The notes under the pieces: model-generated | What the model saw: the letters and a program-made list of their open reading frames with translations, nothing else | Told to the model about the DNA's origin: nothing | The model's database searches: none | DNA from: Parelaphostrongylus tenuis | Taxonomy: Eukaryota > Nematoda > Chromadorea > Rhabditida > Metastrongylidae | Reading direction: 5' to 3' | DNA: 64,000 nt | Assembly (NCBI GenBank): GCA_019055375.1 | Contig: JAHQIW010007066.1 | Location: 472,376 to 536,375 of the forward strand | Shown here: positions 24,781-36,596 of the stretch, one piece after another | Layout: each line of letters begins with the position of its first letter | Numbering within the stretch: the first letter of the stretch is position 1 | Translations under genes and position numbers: made by a program

Positions 24781-25847
24781 AATTCGGCGTCGGTCTTTCA
24801 TATGAATGGTACCATGCGGTGTATGTATGAACTTAAGAATTCCTGATTTTCATTTATGGATTGCCTTGCAATAACTCGAGTTGTACTAGTTCTTAAGTTA
24901 CGCATTAGAGGTGGCCAATTGATTGTAAAGTATTTCTCCTCACTTCTTAGAGGTTTTTGCGCACACACACGTGTTTCGCTGCCTCGGTTTCGTTTGTCAG
25001 GTTTACTCGAACCTTCCATCCTTCCTGGGTCGACAAAGTGGTACCAATTCTAGGGATTTATTGCCGATTAAGCTTGTAGCGTGAGCTTTTTAATGCAAGT
25101 TCATTTGGCTAACGTTTCAACGTGTTCGTCTTTTTCAAAACCGATGATTCAAGGCGATTGCCCACACTGCTCACTTTCGTTATAAAAAATCGCCTTCGTT
25201 TCGTCTGAGTTTGATTGGAACACCGCTTCAATGATTAAATACATGGCGCGTCACTCAGGATTAATCAACTCCATGAGCTTCATTCATTATTACATAGGTT
25301 GGAGGTAATAGGTTCTCTGCTTGTTTTTTCAATACAATCATCATCTCTATCACTGACAATTTTCCGCTTACCCGTAAATGTTTTCAGATGGTTTAGACGG
25401 TAGTTACCAGTCTCCTCCATCAAGCGCAGGCAAGTAGTATACGTCTCAAAACCTTTACCGTCAGATAGATAGTGTTTTCGTACCGGAGTTCTTCCTAAGC
25501 CGTGACTCGAAGACTTCTCACAATTTTTTTGGTCATTTAGCCACCTTTAATACAGTTATCGTGAAACTGCATTTAGTTTCCACTTTGCTTTTTTCTTGTC
25601 AACATTCATCTTGGTCACTTCTTATTTCCTTCCAACTTTCAGAAGCGAAAAGAAGGGATGTTGATCAGATTTTGTAACAACTCGAAAGACCGACTTTCTT
25701 GAAACCTCGGCATGTTAATAATATAAAACTTTGAAAATGAGAAGAAAAGCTTAGAAAACTAATCTTTATTTAAAGCTTCACGAGGTTGGTATCTTTTCCC
25801 AATCGATTGCTCTTCTTTCCGGTCGATGGGTTTTCTCGATTGCTTGT

Positions 25848-25883
25848 GGCTGACGTTTCGGCAAATATGCCTTCTTCAGAGCC
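25848..25883 (-). ncRNA. Hammerhead ribozyme-like motif in PLE 3' UTR (complete core)
   Basis: On the minus strand the 36 nt read in order: stem I strand GGCU, core CUGAAGA, stem II hairpin (GGCA pairing with UGCC across a short AUAUUU-type loop), core GAAAC, GUC at the cleavage site, then AGCC closing stem I. This fits a minimal type I hammerhead with almost no stem III, the form described for PLEs. All invariant core bases that I can place are present. Activity is inference; dimer formation or flanking contacts may be needed. Confidence 0.75.
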
Positions 25884-26111
25884 TGAACGTATTATTCGTT
25901 GCAGCTTTATTTATATGACTATACAATAAGGAAAGAGAAAAAAAAATTATTTGAAAATCTAAGGTATTGTAAGCGAAAATCGATTCAGGGAAAACCACTC
26001 ACCTAACCATCTAATCCAGGGACTACCTATGTTGTTAGCGCCAGGGTGACGTATGAACCCGCCCCCATGTCAATAGATCAAACTATGCATAGGTGTCAGC
26101 TGGGACCCATG

Positions 26112-27659
26112 CTAGAAAATTAATCTGAGATAAGGTGCCATATGGTTGGTTATGTTAAGGCACTCTCCCTTTTTGTTCATTTGCGGGTTTTTGGAATTTA
26201 TCCAAAAAGCTTCAAGGGTCTTTCGCGCCGATGTCTTTGGTTCGTGCCCTAGAATTTTGACTACTACCTCGAAGTCATCATCGTTGTGTCTTTGAATCCT
26301 ATGTGTACCTAGAGGTTTACCTGGGTCTTTATTTGCTTTTCCATCTAGGTGCTCTTTAATCCGGATGTGAAGTGGTCTGCCTGTTTCGCCAATATATTCA
26401 TCACCACATGTCTTACAAGAGATTAGGTATATTGTACCTACGCTCATGCAATCGCCGTCTCTACCGTTGGGGCAAATAACGCAGTCCTTCGTATTACATA
26501 GACGGTCATACAAGCGGTTTCGAACTAATTGACGACGCAGTGTTTTAGGCGGAATTTCTACAATTCCTACAGAATCTTCTAGACCACTGTTTTTCAGACA
26601 CTTTCTAATAGCGGTACTGACTTCGTCTGTTATGAAAGGTAGTTTAAGAGGTACCTTATTGTTTAGGTGTGGCGCCCTGTCATTCCCATTGCGAGGCTTT
26701 TCGCTCCTTTTGGGCCTAACGTTAGTTTTTGTTTTTCCTTTGTACCCATTAGAAATGGCTATTTTTCGCGCTAAGTCTAGTGATTCCCTTCTTTCATCGT
26801 CTCCCGTACAAACACTTACAGCTGTTCGATACATATTTCGGATAAGTGCCTTTTTAGTATGTGAGGGATGGGAAGAAAGGTAATGTACTAAGATGTTTTT
26901 ATTACTAGGCTTGCGGTACCATTTTGTGCTATAGCCACTTTCATTAAGTTGAACTTGAACGTTCAAGAAGGGAAGCCAGCTCTCTGAATTTGGATGTTCT
27001 CGCGTCAACTTAATAAACTCTGACTGTCCGTTCAGGATTTCGAAATACTTATCCATCTCCTCTTGTGTAGAGCAGATGATGAAACAGTCGTCTATATAGC
27101 GACAGTAGAGTATTGGACGCCGATGGAGAACTGGAGCTTCCACTTTTGACATGAAAGCGATGGCTAAGCTGGGTGCTAGTCTTTGCCCCATTGCCAACCC
27201 TCTAATTTGCGCGAAATATTTTCCCGACCACCTAAATATCGAACAGCTTAGACATGACCTAAGGAGTGTGATAAGCTGTTGGACCGACAAGCCAAACATA
27301 TCTACGTTTTCTATGTTCTCTATCAGTAATTCATGAGTGGCTTGTATTGCGACGTCATTTGAGACGTTTGTATAGAGCGCTGTAACATCAAACGACTCCA
27401 TTACGTACGTATGATTTGGACGCGCATTTTTAAGGTGCTCTAGGAATATATTGGTGTTGGGGAGATGGGTTGGTATGAACTTCAGTAATTGCGACAAAAT
27501 GAGGCCAAGAAACCAAGTAATCCTATCCGTCGGCCCGCCTACACAGCTAATGATTGGTCTAACTTTGAATCGTAGATGGATCGGTAGACCCAAAATCATT
27601 AGCAGAAATTTTATGTGTTTTAATGAGTGTGTATAGGACGGGGCAAGTTGGCGATTCAA
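26112..27659 (-). CDS. PLE reverse transcriptase + GIY-YIG endonuclease ORF
   Basis: This 515-codon open frame encodes the catalytic core of a PLE polyprotein. RT motifs in order are RPIISCVGGPT (about residues 34-44), FDVTALYTNV with the first catalytic Asp (90-91), GLAMGQRLAPSLA (154-166), and the YIDD active site (188-191). A Cys-rich CNTKDCVICP stretch (388-397) precedes a GIY-YIG nuclease with TIYLISC (409-415), YIGETGRPL (422-430) and the following R/E/H residues. This arrangement (RT then C-terminal GIY-YIG) is that of canonical Penelope/Poseidon/Nematis-type elements. The protein primes reverse transcription at a nicked target. The annotated Met is not the true start: the N-terminal half lies in another frame (27559-28494), so the product is probably not made intact from this copy. 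Confidence 0.9.
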   Translation of the reverse strand: MNRQLAPSYTHSLKHIKFLLMILGLPIHLRFKVRPIISCVGGPTDRITWFLGLILSQLLKFIPTHLPNTNIFLEHLKNARPNHTYVMESFDVTALYTNVSNDVAIQATHELLIENIENVDMFGLSVQQLITLLRSCLSCSIFRWSGKYFAQIRGLAMGQRLAPSLAIAFMSKVEAPVLHRRPILYCRYIDDCFIICSTQEEMDKYFEILNGQSEFIKLTREHPNSESWLPFLNVQVQLNESGYSTKWYRKPSNKNILVHYLSSHPSHTKKALIRNMYRTAVSVCTGDDERRESLDLARKIAISNGYKGKTKTNVRPKRSEKPRNGNDRAPHLNNKVPLKLPFITDEVSTAIRKCLKNSGLEDSVGIVEIPPKTLRRQLVRNRLYDRLCNTKDCVICPNGRDGDCMSVGTIYLISCKTCGDEYIGETGRPLHIRIKEHLDGKANKDPGKPLGTHRIQRHNDDDFEVVVKILGHEPKTSARKTLEAFWINSKNPQMNKKGECLNITNHMAPYLRLIF

Positions 27660-28494
27660 TTTTTAGTTGACGGATAAGAGATTGTTGTAAACCCGCAGCT
27701 TTTGCCGTCCGGACCCATTCTTCATTCAATTTTCGGCATTGTGATTTATATTCCTTTTCAGAGGAAGGTCGATAGAGAGAAGCATCTTGGAGATGTTTCT
27801 CCGTTATATCAACATCCAACTGACGAGGAATAACTACAAATTCCCCACCCTTATCGCTAATAGATAACCGGACTCTTTTTGAGTTTATCAGCTCTCGGAC
27901 TTCTTTTATACCATGCTTTTGTTTTTTGGTTAGGTTGGAGCTGAATTTGCTTTGTCGGTAGCGATTAAGTATGTGGAAGAGTTCGTCTGAAAATGTACGG
28001 AAGATTGAGTCAATTTCGCTTTCAGGTTGTTGTTGTTTAAAGAACGTTCGTGGGAAAGGAGGTGGTGGTAATGTTGCCTCTCGACGCTGTGCTAGACCTA
28101 ACCTTTCTTGTTTCGCTTTATAACGGAGTTGATCTAGGACCTCGTGCAAATTACAAGCGATAGCGCGCAACGATGTTTTGGAAAGGGATTGAGCAGGTGC
28201 AAAACTTGGCCCTAATTCCAATAGTGATTGCGCACTATCCGTGAGGGTTATGCCTCCTAATGTGGTAACTCTGGAGGGTTTTGGCGCGTTTTTTACCTCA
28301 GATTCTCCTTCGAACTTGCCAGGATCGCAGTTTCTTTTACTTTTTGAGCCTGAACTTGAACTAGGATTTTGCTCCCGCATTAGATTTTCAAATTTTCTCC
28401 GCAATCTATGTTTTATGTCATATGTCATATCGTCACAAATAGACATAGATTCATCTACTATTCTTTTCCAAAGATTCCTATCCAAATACTGCAC
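27559..28494 (-). pseudogene. PLE ORF, N-terminal half, out of frame with RT core
   Basis: This 311-codon frame carries the N-terminal PLE region. It has a long charged and Ser-rich leader, the PLE-typical block LSISDKGGEFVVI, and CPVLYTLIKTHK, which normally sits just before RT motif RPI. The downstream RPI..GGPT block is read only in the other frame, so a single-base frameshift lies between about 27570 and 27620. A further short frame (28508-28786) continues the N-terminal region upstream and includes runs such as LSRCIKNKVIPNFIKHRKL. PLE proteins are normally one long ORF, so this copy looks recently broken, or the break could be a consensus error. Confidence 0.8.
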
Positions 28495-28790
28495 ACAATG
28501 ATGTTCTTTATAGACGCATTTTTCCAGAAGTGAAAACAGTTTGTTTTTTTGTATTTTGTAGACAAATGCGTAATAAGCGCATATGAATGTTCAGTATTTG
28601 GCGTGAATCATTTGGTAAGCCACACATTTCATGCAGTTTCCTATGTTTTATAAAATTAGGAATGACCTTGTTTTTTATGCAGCGGCTAAGAAAGTAGGTC
28701 TTCTGTCTAATTAAGACGATTTTTTGCCTTAACGATAATACGTCCCTGACAAGTCGGAAATGTTTAGCTGGTACATTTTGTAACAACTTT

Positions 28791-29448
28791 GAAACAGGCA
28801 GACCACTTCACATCCGGATTAAAGAGCACCTAGATGGAAAAGCAAATAAAGACCCAGGTAAACCTCTAGGTACACATAGGATTCAAAGACACAACGATGA
28901 TGACTTCGAGGTAGTAGTCAAAATTCTAGGGCACGAACCAAAGACATCGGCGCGAAAGACCTTTGAAGCTTTTTGGATAAATTCCAAAAACCCGCTAATG
29001 AACAAAAAGGGAGAGTGCCTTAACATAACCAACCATATGGCACCTTATCTCAGATTAATTTTCTAGCATGGGTCCCAGCTGACACCTATGCATAGTTTGA
29101 CCTATTGACATGGGGGCGGTTTCATACGTCACCCTGGCGCTAACAACATAGGTAGTCCCTGGATTAGATGGTTAGGTGAGTGGTTTTCCCTGAATCGATT
29201 TTCGCTTACAATACCTTAGATTTTCAAATAATTTTTTTTTCTCTTTCCTTATTGTATAGTCATATAAATAAAGCTGCAACGAATAATACGTTCAGGCTTT
29301 GAAGAAGGCATATTTGCCGAAACGTCAGCCACAAGCAATCGAGAAAACCCATCGACCGGAAAGAAGAGCAATCGATTGGGAAAAGATACCAACCTCGTGA
29401 AGCTTTAAATAAAGATTAGTTTTCTAAGCTTTTCTTCTCATTTTCAAA
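28791..29448 (+). repeat. Inverted 5'-truncated PLE copy (right arm)
   Basis: It begins abruptly within the GIY-YIG region (ETGRPLHIRIKEHL on the plus strand), runs through the C-terminus to the stop after APYLRLIF at about 29065, and then through the 3' UTR. It is the reverse complement of 25729-26387 with only a few substitutions, for example one in the coding part changing a Leu codon to Phe, and PQM to PLM. Such head-to-head truncated partners are a known habit of PLE insertion. Confidence 0.88.
29295..29330 (+). ncRNA. Hammerhead ribozyme-like motif, core mutant copy
   Basis: This is the same 36-nt motif in the right arm. It is identical except that the first core base is T instead of C (core reads UUGAAGA). 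That C is catalytically essential in known hammerheads, so this copy is probably inactive while the left-arm copy keeps the full core. Confidence 0.7.
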
Positions 29449-32400
29449 GTTGATCAGATTAATTCAAGAATTAGTAATAGAGCGACCAATCTTAACAACT
29501 GCTATCGCTTCTGGTAGGATTTAGTTCTACGAATCTTTTTGAATAATACTCTTTTGGCAATTCTTTGATAAGTCTACATCACGTGCATTGATTCCGGTGC
29601 CTACGTGTTTGGCGTTGGTTTCACCATTGACAACTTCACGCACGCATATCTGATTTCATATTGATCATTATTAATCAAACCAACGACGGTTCAAATCTAC
29701 AAATTTTTGGCAAAAGGGAGTAAAAGCTGAATTTTTAATTATCCCACGCCCTCTTTATCAACACTCTGTGAATAAGTTCTTGAGCAACTTCAAATTGAGT
29801 TTAGTGATTTGAAGAAGTTCCTTGTGTCACTGAAACGAATACAGCATTAATCTTCTATAAACTTGCAGATTTTCCATTTCATCTACTTCGTTAGGAAAAA
29901 TTCTGTTATAACTGGCGAACCATCAGCACGATGATGAATTTGTTGCAAAAGTTTTTGTTAATATTTCTCTCGCTACTGTATGGCGTCATGTGCTACGTTT
30001 TCCATATAAGTCCGACTTTTAGTTGACTCTCAATGAAGGAAAGCTCTATTGAAGTCTTTTAACATTAGTTTCTTCTTTTGTAGGTGTGATATCTGGTGGT
30101 GGTGGTGTTATAAGCCAAATAGCATTTCAGAAGCGTAAGTCAAAAATATACGACTTTACTAGGGCACTCCGACTCGTAGTACTGGCATCGGAGTACATTG
30201 TAAGCGTTCTAAGCCGTTTCCTGACCTCTTTGTTTCCAAATATGAGGCGTAGCTGCTGGTATGTGAGGGACGATAAACGACATGTTATGCTCGTGCTCTT
30301 TCTGATTCTACCGTGCAACAGCAATTCCGACATTATTAGGTCTTTGAATACTTATTGATTATTGACACAGTTGGCGACGACAATTAATTCCATGAAGTGA
30401 GGTTATGACGCTAAAAATCTTTCTTACCCACTTACACGAGGAAACTGATTTGTGAGACATGTCGGCCAAGGCGCATCTCAAGCAATAACCAATGAGCAGC
30501 CTTTTTAATGTATTTTGCGCTTTATAATTCTGTTCTCAATCTTCAATGATTATTTGCATGCATTTCATGGCATACATGTGATATTATGTAATAGCAAACA
30601 TCCTCTGCATTACATAATTATTTACTGGCGAAAAAATATGTTGACATCAAGTCATACCAATCAGCCTGCCTTTCCGTGAGTGGAGGTTAAAAATCTAATA
30701 GCTCCTTTAGTCTGACAATTTCTCGTGTTCGCTTTGTAATGCATCCTTCAAGTTGCTTCAAACGGTGTACTGGAGCCAATAAACTTGTACTGTTTGCTTT
30801 CATGAGTTCAATTAAGGTAGTACTGTCATGAAATTATTTCGAATGTCATTGAACCTTGAGTAAGAAGGCATCTCCACCGCACATTTTAGAGAATTTTAGA
30901 AAATTTTCTACTTATTGTGGCAAAAAGCTAAGACTCAAGAAGAGCAGGCCTATAACAACCCAGTTATCGCGCCATAAGTTGACCAGAAAGTCATGTCAAA
31001 ATTTTTATGTCTTTTTCTTCATCCGAAAGGTTTTACTCAAAAGCCATTGTTGGCAACGAGGGCCAAGCTAGTGACCTAGGTCTTGACTGAGTTATATCAA
31101 AGTCAGCTAGATGGAAATTATACAGGTGACATTACATTTATTACAAACGCCACCACACTTCTTCTTGTGAGCACCGGTTTCTTCACGTTTGGCTTAAATT
31201 GCTTGAAAGCGTGAATGGTGCACAGAATATTGTTCCACTGAACGTCTCGCATTAGATCAGGTTTTCTCCCTTCATTACCAAGTCATTTCATATTGGTGCA
31301 AAAGTATTCGCGATTCCGGGTCCCGAATTTTCAAGTAATATAATTAGACTCAAGAAAGGCTTTATCAATGAAATCAAGCGCCATTACAATTACCACACAT
31401 TTAACGAGAAACAGGTTTTTCAATCCTATAGCTTGGAAATCCGTGTCTCGGAATTCGACGGACTCCCGGAAAACATTTTCTTCATGATCTTGGTTGTTGG
31501 AGCAGCTCCCTGCTGAGTGGGAAAATATAGAGGATGAGAAACTTCGTAACCTAAGTCGTTTAACTTTTGAAGCATTCGCTGTACACATGTGGCTGCCGTT
31601 TGGCTTTAATCAAGCCATAGCCACCTTTACAGCATCCGCATACGGACATACCGCATACCGCATACGGACATTTCGCGTATGGACACACCTCATGCGGCAT
31701 ACCGCATACCGACACGCCGCATACAGCATACCGCATACGCACATTTCGCGTATGGACATACCTCATACCGCATACCGCATACGGCCGTACCTCATACGGC
31801 ATACGGCATACCGCATACAGCATGCCTTATACGGATATACCGCATACCGCATACCGCATACCGCATACGGACATGCCGCATACCGCATACCGCATACCGA
31901 CATGCCGCATAAAGCATACCGCATACGGACATTTCGCGTATGGACACACCTCATGCGGCATACCGCATACCGCATACCGACATGCCGCATACCGCATACC
32001 GCATACGCACATACCGCGTATGGACATACCTCATGCGGCATACCGCATACCGCATACGGGCATACCTCATACGGCATACGGCATACCGCATACAGCATGC
32101 CCTATACGGACTTACCGCATGCGGAAATGCACCATACGGACATGCCTCATACCGCATACCGCATACGGACATGCCGCATACCGCATACAGCATACCGCAT
32201 ACGGACATTTCGCGTATGGACACACCTCATGCGGCATACCGCACACCGCATACGGACATCCCGCATACCGCATACCGCATACGGACATGCCGCATACAGC
32301 ATACCGCATACGCACATTTCGCGTATGGACACACCTCATGCGGCATACCGCATACCGCATACCGACATGCCGCATACTGCATACCGCATACGGACATGCC

Positions 32401-33600
32401 GCATACTGCATACCGCATACGGACATGCCGCATACCACATACCGCATACCGACATGCCGCATACAGCATACCCCATACGGACATTTCGCGTATGGACACA
32501 CCTCATGCGGCATACCGCATACCGCATACCGACATGCCGCATACCGCATACCGCATACGGACATACCGCATACCGCATACCGCATACGGACATACCGCGT
32601 ATGGACATACCTCATACGGCATACCGCATACCGCATACAGCATACCGCATACGCACATTTCGCGTATGGACACACCTCATGCGGCATACCGCATACCGCA
32701 TACCGACATGCCGCATGCCGCATACCGCATACGGACATACCGCATACCGCATACCGCATACGGACATACCGCATACCGCATACCGCATACGGACATACCG
32801 CGTATGGACATACCTCATACGGCATACCGCATACCGCATACAGCATACCGCATACGCACATTTCGCGTATGGACACACCTCATGCGGCATACCGCATGCC
32901 GCATACCGACATACCGCATACCGCATACGGACATACCTCATACGACATACCTCATACCGCATACGGACATGCAGCATACCGCATACCGCATACGGACATG
33001 CCGCGTACCACATACCGCATACCGACATGCCGCATACAGCATACCGCATACGGACATTTCGCGTATGGACACACCTCATGCGGCATACCGCATACCGCAT
33101 ACCGACATGCCGCGTATGGACACACCTCATGCGGCATACCGCATACCGCATACCGACATGCCGCATACCGCATACCGCATACGGACATACCGCATACCGC
33201 ATACCGCATACGGACATGCCGCATACCGCATACCGCATACCGACATGCCGCATACAGCATACCGCATACGGACATTTCGCGTATGGACACACCTCATGCG
33301 GCATACCGCATACCGCATACCGACATGCCGCGTATGGACACACCTCATGCGGCATACCGCATACCGCATACCGACATGCCGCATACCGCAAACCGCATAC
33401 GGAAATACCACATACCGCATACCGCATACGGACATGCCGCATACCGCATACCGCATACGGGCATACCTCATACGGCATACGGCATACCGCATACAGCATG
33501 CCGTATACGGACTTACCGCATGCGGAAATGCACCATAAGGATATGCCGCATACCGCATACTGCATACCGCATACGGACATGCCTCATACCGCATACCGCA

Positions 33601-34787
33601 TACGGACATGCCGCATACCGCATACCGCACACGGACATGCCGCATACCGCATACCGCATACGGACATTTCGCGTATGGACACACCTCATGCGGCATACCG
33701 CATACCGCATACGGACATCCCGCATACCGCATACCGCATACCGACATGCCGCATACAGCATACCGCATGCGGACATTTCGCGTATGGACACACCTCATGC
33801 GGCATACTGCATACCGCATACCGACATGCCGCATACTGCATACCGCATACGGACATGCCGCATACCGCATACCGCATACGGACATGCCGCATACAGCATA
33901 CCGCATACGGACATTTCGCGTATGGACACACCTCATGCGGCATACCGCATACCGCATACCGACATGCCGCATACCGCACACCGCATACGGACATGCCGCA
34001 TACCGCATACCGCATACGGACATTTCGCGTATGGACACACCTCATGCGGCATACTGCATACCGCATACCGACATGCCGCATACTGCATACCGCATACGGA
34101 CATGCCGCATACCGCATACCGCATACGGACATGCCGCATACAGCATACCGCATACGGACATTTCGCGTATGGACACACCTCATGCGGCATACCGCATACC
34201 GCATACCGACATGCCGCATACCGCACACCGCATACGGACATGCCGCATACCGCATACCGCATACGGACATTTCGCGTATGGACACACCTCATGCGGCATA
34301 CCGCATACCGCATACCGACATGCCGCATACAGCATACCGCATACGGACATTTCGCGTATGGACACACCTCATGCGGCATACCGCATACCGCATACGGACA
34401 TCCCGCATACCGCATACCGCATACGGACATGCCGCATACAGCATACCGCATACGGACATGCCGCATACCGCATACCGCACACGGACATGCCGCATACCGC
34501 ATACCGCATACCGACATGCCGCATACAGCATACAGCATACGGACATTTCGCTTATGGACACACCTCATGCGGCATACCGCATACGGACATTTCGCTTATG
34601 GACACACCTCATGCGGCATACCGCATACCGCATACCGACATGCCGCATACTGCATACCGCACACGGACATGCCGCATACCGCATACCGCATACGGACATG
34701 CCGCATACAGCATACCGCATACGGACATTTCGCGTATGGACACACCTCATGTGGCATACCGCATACCGCATACCGACATGCCGCATA
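33601..34787. repeat. Higher-order duplicated block in satellite, copy 1
   Basis: This ~1.19-kb block recurs at 35410-36596 with a constant offset of 1809 bp and apparently no differences over most of its length. For example, identical minus-strand frames occur at 33686-34285 and 35495-36094. It indicates recent unequal exchange inside the array. Confidence 0.85.
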
Positions 34788-35409
34788 CAGCATACCGCAT
34801 ACGGACATTTCGCTTATGGACACACCTCATGCGGCATACCGCATACGGACATTTCGCTTATGGACACACCTCATGCGGCATACAGCATACCGCATACGGA
34901 CATGCCGCATACCGCATACCGCACACGGACATGCCGCATACAGCATACCGCATACGGACATTTCGCGTATGGACACACCTCATGTGGCATACCGCATACC
35001 GCATACCGACATGCCGCATACCGCATACCGCATACGGACATACCGCATACCGCATACGGACATGCCGCTTACCGCATACCGCATACCGACATGCCGCATA
35101 CAGCATACCGCATACGGACATCTCGCGTATGGACACACCTCATGCGGCATACCGCATACCGCATACCGACATGCCGCATACAGCATACCGCATACGGACA
35201 TTTCGCGTATGGACACACCTCATGCGGCATACCGCATACCGCATACGGACATCCCGCATACCGCATACCGCATACGGACATGCCGCATACAGCATACCGC
35301 ATACGCACATTTCGCGTATGGACACACCTCATGCGGCATACCGCATACCGCATACCGAGATGCCGCATACTGCATACCGCATAGGACATGCCGCATACCG
35401 CATACCGCA

Positions 35410-36596
35410 TACGGACATGCCGCATACCGCATACCGCACACGGACATGCCGCATACCGCATACCGCATACGGACATTTCGCGTATGGACACACCTCATGC
35501 GGCATACCGCATACCGCATACGGACATCCCGCATACCGCATACCGCATACCGACATGCCGCATACAGCATACCGCATGCGGACATTTCGCGTATGGACAC
35601 ACCTCATGCGGCATACTGCATACCGCATACCGACATGCCGCATACTGCATACCGCATACGGACATGCCGCATACCGCATACCGCATACGGACATGCCGCA
35701 TACAGCATACCGCATACGGACATTTCGCGTATGGACACACCTCATGCGGCATACCGCATACCGCATACCGACATGCCGCATACCGCACACCGCATACGGA
35801 CATGCCGCATACCGCATACCGCATACGGACATTTCGCGTATGGACACACCTCATGCGGCATACTGCATACCGCATACCGACATGCCGCATACTGCATACC
35901 GCATACGGACATGCCGCATACCGCATACCGCATACGGACATGCCGCATACAGCATACCGCATACGGACATTTCGCGTATGGACACACCTCATGCGGCATA
36001 CCGCATACCGCATACCGACATGCCGCATACCGCACACCGCATACGGACATGCCGCATACCGCATACCGCATACGGACATTTCGCGTATGGACACACCTCA
36101 TGCGGCATACCGCATACCGCATACCGACATGCCGCATACAGCATACCGCATACGGACATTTCGCGTATGGACACACCTCATGCGGCATACCGCATACCGC
36201 ATACGGACATCCCGCATACCGCATACCGCATACGGACATGCCGCATACAGCATACCGCATACGGACATGCCGCATACCGCATACCGCACACGGACATGCC
36301 GCATACCGCATACCGCATACCGACATGCCGCATACAGCATACAGCATACGGACATTTCGCTTATGGACACACCTCATGCGGCATACCGCATACGGACATT
36401 TCGCTTATGGACACACCTCATGCGGCATACCGCATACCGCATACCGACATGCCGCATACTGCATACCGCACACGGACATGCCGCATACCGCATACCGCAT
36501 ACGGACATGCCGCATACAGCATACCGCATACGGACATTTCGCGTATGGACACACCTCATGTGGCATACCGCATACCGCATACCGACATGCCGCATA
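35410..36596. repeat. Higher-order duplicated block in satellite, copy 2
   Basis: Second copy of 33601-34787. The two diverge at a CATACAG versus CATACTG word just after 36596/34787, and before the start at CCTCATACC versus CCGCATACC. Confidence 0.85.

Larger units (their letters stand above)
23040..25671 (+). repeat. Segmental duplication, unit B (upstream of Mpv17 copy B)
   Basis: It aligns by eye to 42312-48420. Shared runs include GCGAAATTGGTTTCTTCA at 23149 and 42429, ATAAAGTGTCAGACACGTGT-type text at 24545 and 44031, and the TTTTCAG/TTTAGA block at 25383 and 48005. Within it lie a PLE fragment (23865-24345), a hairpin repeat (24678-24780) and a SINE relic (25225-25290). It probably carries the promoter region of copy B, but no core promoter is recognisable. 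Confidence 0.75.
25672..29448 (-). mobile_element. Penelope-like retroelement with inverted truncated copy
   Basis: A near full-length PLE lies on the minus strand (RT plus GIY-YIG endonuclease). Joined to its 5' end is a second, 5'-truncated copy in the opposite orientation (28791-29448). That piece duplicates the element's own 3' end (25729-26387) almost base for base, giving about 658-bp terminal inverted repeats. The motif ATTTTGTAACAACT occurs at both internal borders (about 25669-25682 and 28772-28785), as expected of a PLE pseudo-LTR. The flanking 12-mer GTTGATCAGATT at 25660-25671 and 29449-29460 is a target-site duplication. The element lies inside exon 1 of Mpv17-like copy B. The near identity of the arms suggests a recent insertion. 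Confidence 0.9.
25643..31260 (+). pseudogene. Mpv17/PMP22-family copy B, split by a Penelope-like element
   Basis: Exon 1 begins after TTTCAG at 25642, reaches ATG at 25658, and is interrupted at 25671. It resumes at 29449 and ends at a GT donor at 29514. Removing 25672-29448 and one 12-bp duplicate restores a 67-nt coding stretch, the same length and phase as in copies A and C (it ends in ERPILTTAIASG). Exon 2 (30084-30199) is 116 nt, identical in length to copy A, and stays open, but the family GGGD motif reads GGGG. Exon 3 is recognisable at about 31171-31260 (VWLKLLESVNGAQNIVPL). It has one extra base near its start and one missing base near its end, which put a stop in frame. Exons 4-5 are not seen; the satellite array begins about 370 bp later. 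With the transposon and the indels I call it a pseudogene. Confidence 0.85.

Noticed and set aside
26632..28501. Plus-strand ORFs opposite the PLE
   Set aside because: Shadows of the minus-strand RT/GIY-YIG coding sequence; similar shadows recur at 2750-2983 in the decayed copy.
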